64,000 nucleotides of DNA from contig NZ_WTCR01000011.1 of NCBI RefSeq assembly GCF_009795715.1, forward strand, positions 115,925-179,924, written 5' to 3'. Of the stretch, positions 28,856 through 35,561 are shown piece by piece; position 1 is the stretch's first letter; each line of letters opens with the position of its first letter. Source of the DNA: Labilibaculum euxinicum. Lineage in GTDB: Bacteria; Bacteroidota; Bacteroidia; Bacteroidales; Marinifilaceae. The notes under the pieces were generated by a model. That model ran no database searches. It was not told the DNA's origin and saw nothing but the letters and a program-made list of their open reading frames with translations. A program made the translations under genes and the position numbers.

Positions 28856-30256
28856 CTATATATTTTGTGCCAGTTCCATTGCTTTTCGCAAGGCTGCCAA
28901 TTTGTTACCCACTTCGTTTAACTCGTTCTCCTCTTTCGATTTTTCAACCACTCCGGCTCCGGCCTGAAAATACAGCTGATTGTCCTTGCTCATAAAACTT
29001 CTGATCATGATTGCCTGGTTGACTTCCCCGTTAAATCCCAGAGAACCAATACAACCGCCGTAAAAACCTCTTGCCGTTGGTTCGTATTCATCAATCAACT
29101 GCATAGCGCGGTATTTTGGTGCTCCCGATAAGGTTCCCGCAGGAAATGTATCTCCCATTAACTGAAAGGGATTGTAGTCATCGGGAAGTTCACCGGAAAC
29201 CTTGGATACCAAGTGAATTACATGCGAAAAGTACTGCACCTCGCAAAAGGTTTCTACTTTTATATTTTGTGCATCGCGGCTCAAATCATTTCTGGCCAAA
29301 TCGACCAACATCACATGTTCTGCCTGCTCTTTTTCGTCTTTCAACAACTCCTTAGCCAATTCAGCGTCTTTCAGGGCATCACCGGTTCTTCTGAATGTTC
29401 CGGCAATCGGGTGAATGTACGCCTTCTTGTTTTTAATTTCAATCTGCGCCTCGGGCGATGATCCCATAATCCGGAACGATCCGTAATCGAAATAAAACAA
29501 GTAAGGCGATGGATTAACTGACCGCAGAGCACGGTACAAATTAAAATCATCACCTTTGTAAGCTTGTGAAAACTGACGAGAAAGAACAATCTGAAAAACA
29601 TCACCTCTTTTGCAGTGCTTCTTACCCAAAGTCACCATTTTTTTATAGGTTTCATCGTCCATATTCGATTGCTCCTCACCTTCCAGCGAAAAAGTAAAAG
29701 CCGGCAGATTTCTATTTCTCAATAAATCAGAAACTTCACGTATTCTGGAGTCATCTCCGTTTTTCACCAATTCAATAATCTTTAATGTATTGTTGAAATG
29801 ATTTACCTCAATGATGAATCGATAAAGAGAATAGCACATTTGCGGAATACCCGACTGTTTTTTGTCCAAATTAAAATCCAAATCCTCGAAATAAGGAACT
29901 GCATCGTAAGTTGTGTAACCAAAAAGTGCATTTGCCTTGGGTACATTTTCCTTTCCTTCCAGATCAAATTGATTCACAAAGTTTTTTAACTTGCCCGAAA
30001 CAAAGCGTTTGCCTTTGCCTCTGGCATCAAAAATTTCCTTTTTGCCTTCCATCTCTTCAATCAACTGCCCATCTTTTAAAGTGATGCTGGCAATTGGTTC
30101 CAAAGCAATGAAAGAACTGGCATTTTCAGGACTGTGGTAATCCGAACTCTCCAACAATATTGCACCCGGAAACCGATCTCTCAATTTCAGATACATACTC
30201 ACCGGAGTAATTACGTCGGCAAGTAATTCTTTTTTTAGGTATTTAAACTTTATCAT
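28856..30256 (-). CDS. trpE: Anthranilate synthase component I
   Basis: Converts chorismate and ammonia to anthranilate, the committed step of tryptophan synthesis. 466 residues. The Trp feedback-binding motif LLES is at residues 34-37, so allosteric inhibition by Trp is expected. The chorismate-binding domain includes DVFQIVLSRQF, HPIAGTFRRTGD, DLARNDLSRD and FPAGTLSGAPK. It is the first structural gene of the operon, lying 24 bases after the attenuator terminator. Confidence 0.97.
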   Translation of the reverse strand: MIKFKYLKKELLADVITPVSMYLKLRDRFPGAILLESSDYHSPENASSFIALEPIASITLKDGQLIEEMEGKKEIFDARGKGKRFVSGKLKNFVNQFDLEGKENVPKANALFGYTTYDAVPYFEDLDFNLDKKQSGIPQMCYSLYRFIIEVNHFNNTLKIIELVKNGDDSRIREVSDLLRNRNLPAFTFSLEGEEQSNMDDETYKKMVTLGKKHCKRGDVFQIVLSRQFSQAYKGDDFNLYRALRSVNPSPYLFYFDYGSFRIMGSSPEAQIEIKNKKAYIHPIAGTFRRTGDALKDAELAKELLKDEKEQAEHVMLVDLARNDLSRDAQNIKVETFCEVQYFSHVIHLVSKVSGELPDDYNPFQLMGDTFPAGTLSGAPKYRAMQLIDEYEPTARGFYGGCIGSLGFNGEVNQAIMIRSFMSKDNQLYFQAGAGVVEKSKEENELNEVGNKLAALRKAMELAQNI

Positions 30257-30280
30257 TTGGTTGTTAGTTAAATTCGATTC

Positions 30281-30317
30281 AAAAAAAAACGGCCTACTGA
30301 GTATCAGTAGGCCGTTT
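30281..30317 (-). terminator. trp attenuator terminator hairpin
   Basis: TCAGTAGGCCGTTT and AAACGGCCTACTGA (30287-30300 and 30304-30317) form a 14-bp perfect stem with a 3-base loop; in the leftward transcript it is followed by a run of nine U (30281-30289). It lies between the leader peptide (30367-30435) and trpE. ACCTCTG at 30369-30375 (CAGAGGU in the RNA, overlapping the leader stop codon) can pair with part of its 5' arm (GCCUACUG) with one bulge, a plausible antiterminator. Confidence 0.92.
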
Positions 30318-30366
30318 GCTGTGTTCTTAACTATATTTTAGGAACTAAATTTTGCACATACGGGGG

Positions 30367-30435
30367 TCACCTCTGCTCTGGTTTTGAGAGTTTGTAAATG
30401 TGCCACCACCAATATTTGCTATTCATTCCAATCAT
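30367..30435 (-). CDS. trpL: trp operon leader peptide (22 residues, three adjacent Trp)
   Basis: The leftward ATG at 30435 opens MIGMNSKYWWWHIYKL and ends in SKPEQR; a second ATG at 30426 could be the start (19 residues). Three consecutive TGG codons (30403-30411) are preceded and soon followed by Tyr codons. The stop is about 50 bases before the terminator hairpin. This is the arrangement of a ribosome-mediated attenuator: charged Trp-tRNA lets the ribosome reach the stop and the terminator form; Trp starvation stalls it on the TGG run. A TTTG-N21-TAGATTTG promoter lies just upstream. Confidence 0.88.
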   Translation of the reverse strand: MIGMNSKYWWWHIYKLSKPEQR

Positions 30436-30455
30436 ATTTCTTTTTTTTCTTGCTA

Positions 30456-30488
30456 CAAATCTAATTAATAATTTATTCAAATTCCAAA
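30456..30488 (-). promoter_or_regulatory. Predicted trp operon promoter
   Basis: In the leftward direction TTTG (30485-30488) and TAGATTTG (30456-30463) are separated by 21 bases, matching the Bacteroidota -33/-7 consensus (TTTG, TAnnTTTG). Transcription would start near 30449, about 14 bases ahead of the leader ATG. Confidence 0.65.
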
Positions 30489-30822
30489 TCTAAATTCACA
30501 ATTTATCCAGCTCTCAAGAGAGATCAGTTAAACTTTTCCTTTAAAACAAAGACTTACAGCCAATATTATTTTTTTTATTTAAATTTTACCAACCCAATCC
30601 AAACGCCATCATCACTCAATACCACCCCAATTCACAATAGGGTGTTGCATGCAAAAAGCTCAAATTATCTTACACACCCCCTATTTTACCTCAATTAATC
30701 AAATTATAATATTTTTCTGATTATTTATCAAAAAAGCTCAAATTGCCTGATTTCACTATACCTCCAAACAAATACACCAATAGAATTCAAACGTTAGCAT
30801 TTCATTAATTCTAAAAAATAGA
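30489..30822. other. Core of the divergent trp/aro regulatory region
   Basis: About 330 A+T-rich bases between the two divergent promoters. No gene or hairpin terminator is seen. CAAAAAGCTCAAATT and AAAAAAGCTCAAATTGCC (about 30654 and 30730) are a near-identical pair about 76 bases apart and might be operator sites; this is only a suggestion. Confidence 0.4.
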
Positions 30823-30853
30823 TTTGCAGGATAAGAAATAATTCCTACATTTG
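30823..30853 (+). promoter_or_regulatory. Predicted promoter of the aro operon
   Basis: TTTG (30823-30826), 19 bases, then TACATTTG (30846-30853): an exact match to the Bacteroidota promoter consensus and spacing. An alternative TAGATTTG at 30819-30826 with TTAG 21 bases upstream overlaps it. Transcription would begin near 30860, just ahead of the first leader peptide. Confidence 0.65.
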
Positions 30854-30865
30854 GTGCAGACAATA

Positions 30866-30946
30866 ATGAAACAATTGATTATTACTATGAAATCATTCAG
30901 TACTTTCTTTTATTATTTTTGGTATTTCTATTATCCACAACGATAA
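30866..30946 (+). CDS. Aromatic leader peptide 1 (26 residues, ten consecutive aromatics)
   Basis: ATG at 30866 (alternative in-frame ATG at 30887) opens a frame whose residues 14-23 read FFYYFWYFYY and which ends PQR-stop at 30944-30946. Eleven of 26 residues are Phe, Tyr or Trp. Right after the stop, GGGCAAGA (30947-30954) is the exact complement of TCTTGCCC (30992-30999) in the 5' arm of the following terminator. A ribosome at the stop codon would mask GGGCAAGA; one stalled on the aromatic run would leave it free to act as antiterminator. This is a textbook attenuation layout for Phe/Tyr/Trp. Confidence 0.88.
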   Translation: MKQLIITMKSFSTFFYYFWYFYYPQR

Positions 30947-30986
30947 GGGCAAGAATTGATATGTAACAACTCGAACAGATACATTT

Positions 30987-31017
30987 AAAGGTCTTGCCCA
31001 ACAGGTAAGACCTTTTT
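30987..31017 (+). terminator. Aro attenuator terminator 1
   Basis: AAAGGTCTTGCC (30987-30998) pairs with GGTAAGACCTTT (31004-31015) with one G-U, loop CAACA, followed by a T run to 31017. It lies 41 bases after the first leader stop codon and upstream of the second leader. Confidence 0.92.
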
Positions 31018-31032
31018 CATATAAAAATTACA

Positions 31033-31125
31033 ATGAACAATTCAGGATTGGCATTTCGATATTATTATTTTTATTTCTGGCACAACAACAACCGGGCGGG
31101 ATGCCTTATACCTAATTTTAAATAA
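31033..31125 (+). CDS. Aromatic leader peptide 2 (30 residues, seven consecutive aromatics)
   Basis: ATG at 31033 opens a frame with residues 10-16 YYYFYFW, then HNNNRAGC, and a stop at 31123-31125. It lies between terminator 1 and terminator 2. GGGCGGGA (31094-31101), within the frame 14 bases after the Trp codon, can pair with TCCTGTTC (31141-31148) of terminator 2 using five Watson-Crick and three G-U pairs, a likely antiterminator. The peptide has no similarity to peptide 1 apart from the aromatic run, so this is a second independent sensor, not a simple duplication. Confidence 0.85.
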   Translation: MNNSGLAFRYYYFYFWHNNNRAGCLIPNFK

Positions 31126-31135
31126 AAAGTATAAC

Positions 31136-31170
31136 AAAAATCCTGTTCCAAGCGAGCAGGATTTTTTTTT
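31136..31170 (+). terminator. Aro attenuator terminator 2
   Basis: AAAAATCCTG (31136-31145) pairs with CAGGATTTTT (31157-31166); the stem extends inward by TTC/GAG with one G-U, and a T run continues to 31170. It ends 32 bases before the aminotransferase start codon, so any transcript of the aro genes must read through it. Confidence 0.92.
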
Positions 31171-31202
31171 GAAACAGAACCAAAATTTTAACCACAAGAA
31201 TA

Positions 31203-32357
31203 ATGATTCAACCAGCAAATAGAACCCAAGGAGTTAAAGAGTACTATTTCTCAGTAAAACTGAAAGAGATAGCTAAGCTAAACGAAGGTGAAGTAAAAGT
31301 TCTCAATCTGGGAATAGGTGATCCGGACATGTCTCCTTCGGAAGATACCTGGGGAATGCTTAAGGAAGCCTGTTCCCATACAAAAAGTCACGGTTACCAA
31401 TCGTATCAGGGAATACCGGCTTTGCGAGAAGGATTCGCAAAATGGTACAAAAACTTTTTCAATGTAGATTTAAATCCGGCTAACGAGATATTGCCCTTAA
31501 TGGGATCGAAAGAAGGAATCATGATTACTTCACTGGCTTATTTGAATGAAGGCGACGAAGTTTTAATTCCAAATCCGTCCTATCCTACTTACACATCGGT
31601 AACCAACCTGCTGGGCGGAAAAATTGTTTCTTATCCATTGGTTGAAGAGAATAATTATCATCCTGATTTCGATGCTCTTGAAAAAAGAGATTTAAGCAAG
31701 GTGAAAATCATGTGGATCAACTATCCTCATATGCCAACCGGAGCAAGGGCAAGCAAAGAATTACTCGAAAAAGTGGTTGCTTTTGGCAGAAAACACAAAA
31801 TACTGATTGTTAATGACAATCCTTACAGCTTTATTCTTAACGATTCTCCGATGAGTATTATGAGCATTGAAGGAGCAAAAGATTGCTGCATCGAGTTAAA
31901 CTCTCTAAGTAAGTCGCACAATATGCCGGGCTGGAGAGTTGGAATGATTTGCGGAAAAGCGGAAATGCTGGAACCTGTATTGAAAGTAAAAACCAATATG
32001 GATTCCGGGATGTTTTATCCGGTTCAGCAAGCTGCTGTTAAAGCCTTGGCTCAGGATCAAAGCTGGTACGACTCCATCAATAAAGTATACAAAACCAGAC
32101 GGGATTTGGTTTTTAAGCTGATGAATCTGATTGAGTGTTCTCCTAGAGAAGATCAGGGCGGAATGTTTGTTTGGGCTGCAATTCCTGAAAAATACAAGGA
32201 TGGCTACGAACTAAGTGATAAAGTGCTTAAGGAATCAAAAGTATTTATCACTCCTGGTGGAATTTTTGGAGATCAGGGAGATAAATACATTCGTATTTCA
32301 TTGTGCAGCAATGAGGCAGTAATTGAAGAAGCCATTAATAGAATTAAAGAAAATTAG
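31203..32357 (+). CDS. Class I/II PLP aminotransferase of the aromatic operon
   Basis: A 384-residue fold-type I aminotransferase. Its position ahead of tyrA and the DAHP synthase-mutase suggests it transaminates phenylpyruvate, 4-hydroxyphenylpyruvate or prephenate; sequence alone would also allow aspartate. The PLP lysine is in LNSLSKSHNMPGWRVGM, and the carboxylate-binding Arg in YIRISLCS near the end. Odd: the usual PxNPTG motif reads YPHMPTG, with Met where most relatives have the Asn that contacts the PLP ring oxygen. Confidence 0.85.
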   Translation: MIQPANRTQGVKEYYFSVKLKEIAKLNEGEVKVLNLGIGDPDMSPSEDTWGMLKEACSHTKSHGYQSYQGIPALREGFAKWYKNFFNVDLNPANEILPLMGSKEGIMITSLAYLNEGDEVLIPNPSYPTYTSVTNLLGGKIVSYPLVEENNYHPDFDALEKRDLSKVKIMWINYPHMPTGARASKELLEKVVAFGRKHKILIVNDNPYSFILNDSPMSIMSIEGAKDCCIELNSLSKSHNMPGWRVGMICGKAEMLEPVLKVKTNMDSGMFYPVQQAAVKALAQDQSWYDSINKVYKTRRDLVFKLMNLIECSPREDQGGMFVWAAIPEKYKDGYELSDKVLKESKVFITPGGIFGDQGDKYIRISLCSNEAVIEEAINRIKEN

Positions 32358-32376
32358 AACAGAAAAATTCGAAGCA

Positions 32377-33264
32377 ATGATACTATCAGTAATAGGATTG
32401 GGATTAATTGGAGGATCGATAGCTCTTGATTTGAAAAAAAGAGATTTTGTCAGCAAAGTGATTGGAGTTGATAACAACACTCTTAATGCTCACGCGGCTA
32501 AAAAATTAGGACTCGTTGATGAAATTCAGGATTTAAAAAGTGCAGTACAATCATCAGATCTGGTTGTTTTAGCGATTCCTGTTGATGCTTGCTTACGAGC
32601 ATTACCAAACATTATGAATCTAATAGATCATCAGATTGTTACTGATTTAGGATCAACAAAAGAACAGTTGATAGAGTCGGTTGCAAATCATCCGAAAAGA
32701 AATCAGTTTGTACCTGCTCACCCTATGGCGGGAACTGAATTCTCAGGACCACAGGCAGCTCATTCAGGATTGTTCGATGGAAAATGTGCCATTATATGTA
32801 ACCCCGAAGATTCCGATAAAAAAGCAGTAAAGCTGATCACAGAAATGTTCCATTGCCTGAGAATGAGATGTGTATTTATGGATGCTGAAGTGCATGACAG
32901 ACAAACGGCTTACGTTTCTCATTTATCACACATTAGTGCTTTCGCTTTATCGTTAACGGTGTTGCACAAAGAAAAATCGGAAAAACACATTTTTGAATTG
33001 GCGAGTGGTGGATTTGATTCTACTGTTCGATTGGCAAAGAGTTCGGCCGAAATGTGGACACCAATTTTTCAACAGAACAAGAAAAACATTGGAAAAGTGC
33101 TTCAAAAATACATCAATACCCTTCAACAGTTTAAAGATTTAATTGAGGAAGACGATTTGAATGGTGTTAATGATTTAATATTTGAAGCAAACGACATCAG
33201 AAGGGTTCTTGATCAGAAAGAAAAGAACGAAAAAGAAACGATACTACAAACAGTAAATAAGTAG
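32377..33264 (+). CDS. tyrA: Prephenate dehydrogenase
   Basis: Oxidises prephenate to 4-hydroxyphenylpyruvate for tyrosine synthesis. From ATG 32377 the protein is 295 residues and begins MILSVIGLGLIGGS, placing the GxGxxG nucleotide-binding loop at the very N-terminus as in the family; the frame is open 54 bases further upstream, overlapping the aminotransferase gene, but that extension would precede the Rossmann fold and is unlikely. Other landmarks: PAHPMAGTEFSGP with the catalytic His, and SHLSHISAFAL. There is no fused chorismate mutase or ACT domain. Confidence 0.92.
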   Translation: MILSVIGLGLIGGSIALDLKKRDFVSKVIGVDNNTLNAHAAKKLGLVDEIQDLKSAVQSSDLVVLAIPVDACLRALPNIMNLIDHQIVTDLGSTKEQLIESVANHPKRNQFVPAHPMAGTEFSGPQAAHSGLFDGKCAIICNPEDSDKKAVKLITEMFHCLRMRCVFMDAEVHDRQTAYVSHLSHISAFALSLTVLHKEKSEKHIFELASGGFDSTVRLAKSSAEMWTPIFQQNKKNIGKVLQKYINTLQQFKDLIEEDDLNGVNDLIFEANDIRRVLDQKEKNEKETILQTVNK

Positions 33265-33334
33265 TTCAAAATATCATTTAAGTAAAAAACCATATTTTTA
33301 ATCACTCAGAAAAGAGTAAAAAAAACAGTATACA

Positions 33335-34420
33335 ATGAAGAATTTGGAAATTAAGGATCTAAGCAGCTGGCCGGTTGACGTTAGTACCCGCCCAATGGTT
33401 ATTGCAGGACCTTGCAGCGCAGAGACCGAGGAACAAGTGATGGATGCAGCAAGAGGAATTAAAGCTGCAGGTATTCCAATTTTCCGCGCAGGAATCTGGA
33501 AACCACGTACCCGTCCAAACAGCTTTGAAGGAATTGGCGCAAAAGGATTAATCTGGCTGCAAAAAGTAAAAGAAGAATTCGGATTGATTACAGCTACAGA
33601 GGTAGCCAACGCCCGTCACGTTGAATTGGCTTTGGGTGCAGGGGTTGACATTTTATGGATTGGCGCAAGAACCACAGTTAATCCATTTGCTGTTCAGGAA
33701 ATTGCTGATGCATTGCGCGGTCATGACATTCCTGTTTTGGTGAAAAATCCAATCAATCCTGATTTGGAGCTTTGGATGGGTGCAATTGAGAGACTGCATG
33801 CTGTTGGATTAACCAGATTAGCTGCGATTCACCGTGGATTTTCGACCTACCAAAAATTGAAATACAGAAATGATCCTCAATGGCAAATTCCAATTGAATT
33901 AAAAAGAAGAATGCCGCAGCTTCCTATCTTTTGCGACCCTAGTCACATTACAGGAGATCGTGACCTACTTGAAGAAATCGCTCAAAAATCGATGGATTTG
34001 AACTACGAGGGATTAATAATTGAATCGCATTGCAAACCCGAAGAAGCATGGAGTGATGCCAAGCAGCAATTAACCCCTGTCGCTCTTCAGGAACTTTTAG
34101 CTAACTTGGTACTTCGTGATCCTGAGGCGCCAAATGAATTGGTTGACAATACTCTTGGCGAATTAAGACATTTAATAGATGATTTCGATCAGAAATTACT
34201 GGAGTTATTAGAGAACCGCATGCAGGTAGCCAAAACAATTGGTCACTACAAGAAAGAAAACAACATCACCGTTTTGCAAAACAAACGTTGGGGAAGTATT
34301 CTGGAAAAAAGCATGGAAAATGGTAAGAAAAAAGGCTTTAGCGAGCAATTCATTAACAGCTTATTCAAAGCGATCCATCAGGAATCGATCAACCAACAGG
34401 AAGAAATAATGAACTCGTAA
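33335..34420 (+). CDS. Bifunctional DAHP synthase / chorismate mutase
   Basis: A 361-residue fusion. Residues about 1-265 are a class I-beta DAHP synthase (VIAGPCSAETEEQV, GIWKPRTRPNSFEG, CDPSHITGDRDLL, IESHC) that joins PEP and erythrose-4-phosphate. Residues about 270-361 are an AroQ-type chorismate mutase (ELRHLIDDFDQKLLELLENR, MQVAKTIGHYKKE). The mutase domain may also give chorismate/prephenate feedback on the synthase, as shown for related fusions. It thus supplies both the first step of the shikimate pathway and the branch to Phe/Tyr. Confidence 0.95.
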   Translation: MKNLEIKDLSSWPVDVSTRPMVIAGPCSAETEEQVMDAARGIKAAGIPIFRAGIWKPRTRPNSFEGIGAKGLIWLQKVKEEFGLITATEVANARHVELALGAGVDILWIGARTTVNPFAVQEIADALRGHDIPVLVKNPINPDLELWMGAIERLHAVGLTRLAAIHRGFSTYQKLKYRNDPQWQIPIELKRRMPQLPIFCDPSHITGDRDLLEEIAQKSMDLNYEGLIIESHCKPEEAWSDAKQQLTPVALQELLANLVLRDPEAPNELVDNTLGELRHLIDDFDQKLLELLENRMQVAKTIGHYKKENNITVLQNKRWGSILEKSMENGKKKGFSEQFINSLFKAIHQESINQQEEIMNS

Positions 34421-34439
34421 CAAGAGACAATAAGATTTT

Positions 34440-34500
34440 AGATATGAGAAGTGAGATTTTTTCTTTCTCATATCTATTATCTCATTTCTCACATCTCTTT
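34440..34500. repeat. TGAGA-type inverted repeat in the aroF-aroB gap
   Basis: AGATATGAGA (34440-34449) and TCTCATATCT (34466-34475) are exact inverted copies, and GTGAGAT/ATCTCATTTCTCAC add an overlapping alternative pairing. The same motif type occurs at 24452-24487 and 28253-28285, always in operon-internal gaps. Confidence 0.6.
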
Positions 34501-34506
34501 TGACAA

Positions 34507-35541
34507 ATGAAGACCATACACATCGAAAAGCAAAACAGCAGTATTTTTGTAGGAGAATCTTATCTAAATATTAAGAACTACCTGCCGGAGAAAAAATGCT
34601 TTCTAATTTGCGATGAGAACATTTACCAGCACTATTCTGAATTCATCAATCAATTCGATTATATCGTAATGGGTTGTGGCGAAGGAAACAAAAACTGGCA
34701 AACTGCAGAAAAGATCATTGATCAGCTACTTGAAAGAGGTGCTGACAGAAATAGTTTTCTGTTGGGAATGGGCGGTGGTTTGGTTTCTGATGTAACAGGT
34801 TTTGTGGCTTCTATTTTTATGCGGGGGCTTGAATTTGGTTTCATCAGTACATCCCTGCTGTCTCAGGTTGATGCCAGTGTTGGCGGAAAAAACGGAATCA
34901 ATTTTGGCAAACTGAAGAACATGATTGGCATTTTCAATCCTCCAAAGTTTGTGATTTGCGATCCGGTATTGCTTAAAACCTTGCCCAAACGTGAAGTAAG
35001 AAGTGGGTTTGGTGAAGTAATTAAGCATGCTTTTATTAAAGATGAAAACCTTTATAACTTCCTGAATGATAACTGTGAGGCACTTCTGAATTTAGATCCG
35101 AATTTGATGGAAAACTTGGTTTACAGAGCTGTTTCAATTAAGACTGAGGTTGTTGAAGGTGATCCTTTTGAAAAAGGCGAACGCAAAAAGTTGAATTTCG
35201 GTCACACCATTGGTCATGCTATTGAGAATAATTCAGATTTAACTCATGGCGAAGCGGTATCGGTTGGTATGAATTTAGCCTGCCAATTGTCTCAGGAATT
35301 GTGTGAACTAAGCGATGTTGATGCGAAAAGAGCCAATGACTTATTGCGAAAATTTGAATTGCCTCTGGATCATGACGTTTCCGCAGATATGATTAATCAA
35401 TATCTGATCAAGGACAAAAAGAAAAACCGATCGGCCATTGATTTTATTCTACTCAAAAAAATAGGAGAAGCCACAATTGTCACCCTTCCTATTGAAGAAC
35501 TTAAAACCAAGGTGATTGCACTTTGTGCCAATCCTAATTAA
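34507..35541 (+). CDS. aroB: 3-dehydroquinate synthase
   Basis: Converts DAHP to 3-dehydroquinate using NAD and a divalent metal. 344 residues; the NAD-binding GMGGGLVSDVTGFVASIFMRG, metal ligands around KHAFIKDE, FGHTIGHAIE and THGEAV, and LLSQVDASVGGKNGINFGKLKN are all present. It lies after the inverted-repeat spacer and 20 bases ahead of aroA. Confidence 0.96.
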   Translation: MKTIHIEKQNSSIFVGESYLNIKNYLPEKKCFLICDENIYQHYSEFINQFDYIVMGCGEGNKNWQTAEKIIDQLLERGADRNSFLLGMGGGLVSDVTGFVASIFMRGLEFGFISTSLLSQVDASVGGKNGINFGKLKNMIGIFNPPKFVICDPVLLKTLPKREVRSGFGEVIKHAFIKDENLYNFLNDNCEALLNLDPNLMENLVYRAVSIKTEVVEGDPFEKGERKKLNFGHTIGHAIENNSDLTHGEAVSVGMNLACQLSQELCELSDVDAKRANDLLRKFELPLDHDVSADMINQYLIKDKKKNRSAIDFILLKKIGEATIVTLPIEELKTKVIALCANPN

Positions 35542-35561
35542 CCACATTAATACCCAAAATT

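Noticed and set aside
30281..31170. T-box or riboswitch control of trp/aro
   Set aside because: No T-box signature; short aromatic-rich frames with paired antiterminators explain the hairpins.
32323..32376. 18-codon N-terminal extension of TyrA
   Set aside because: It overlaps the aminotransferase gene and would precede the Rossmann strand that normally begins the protein.
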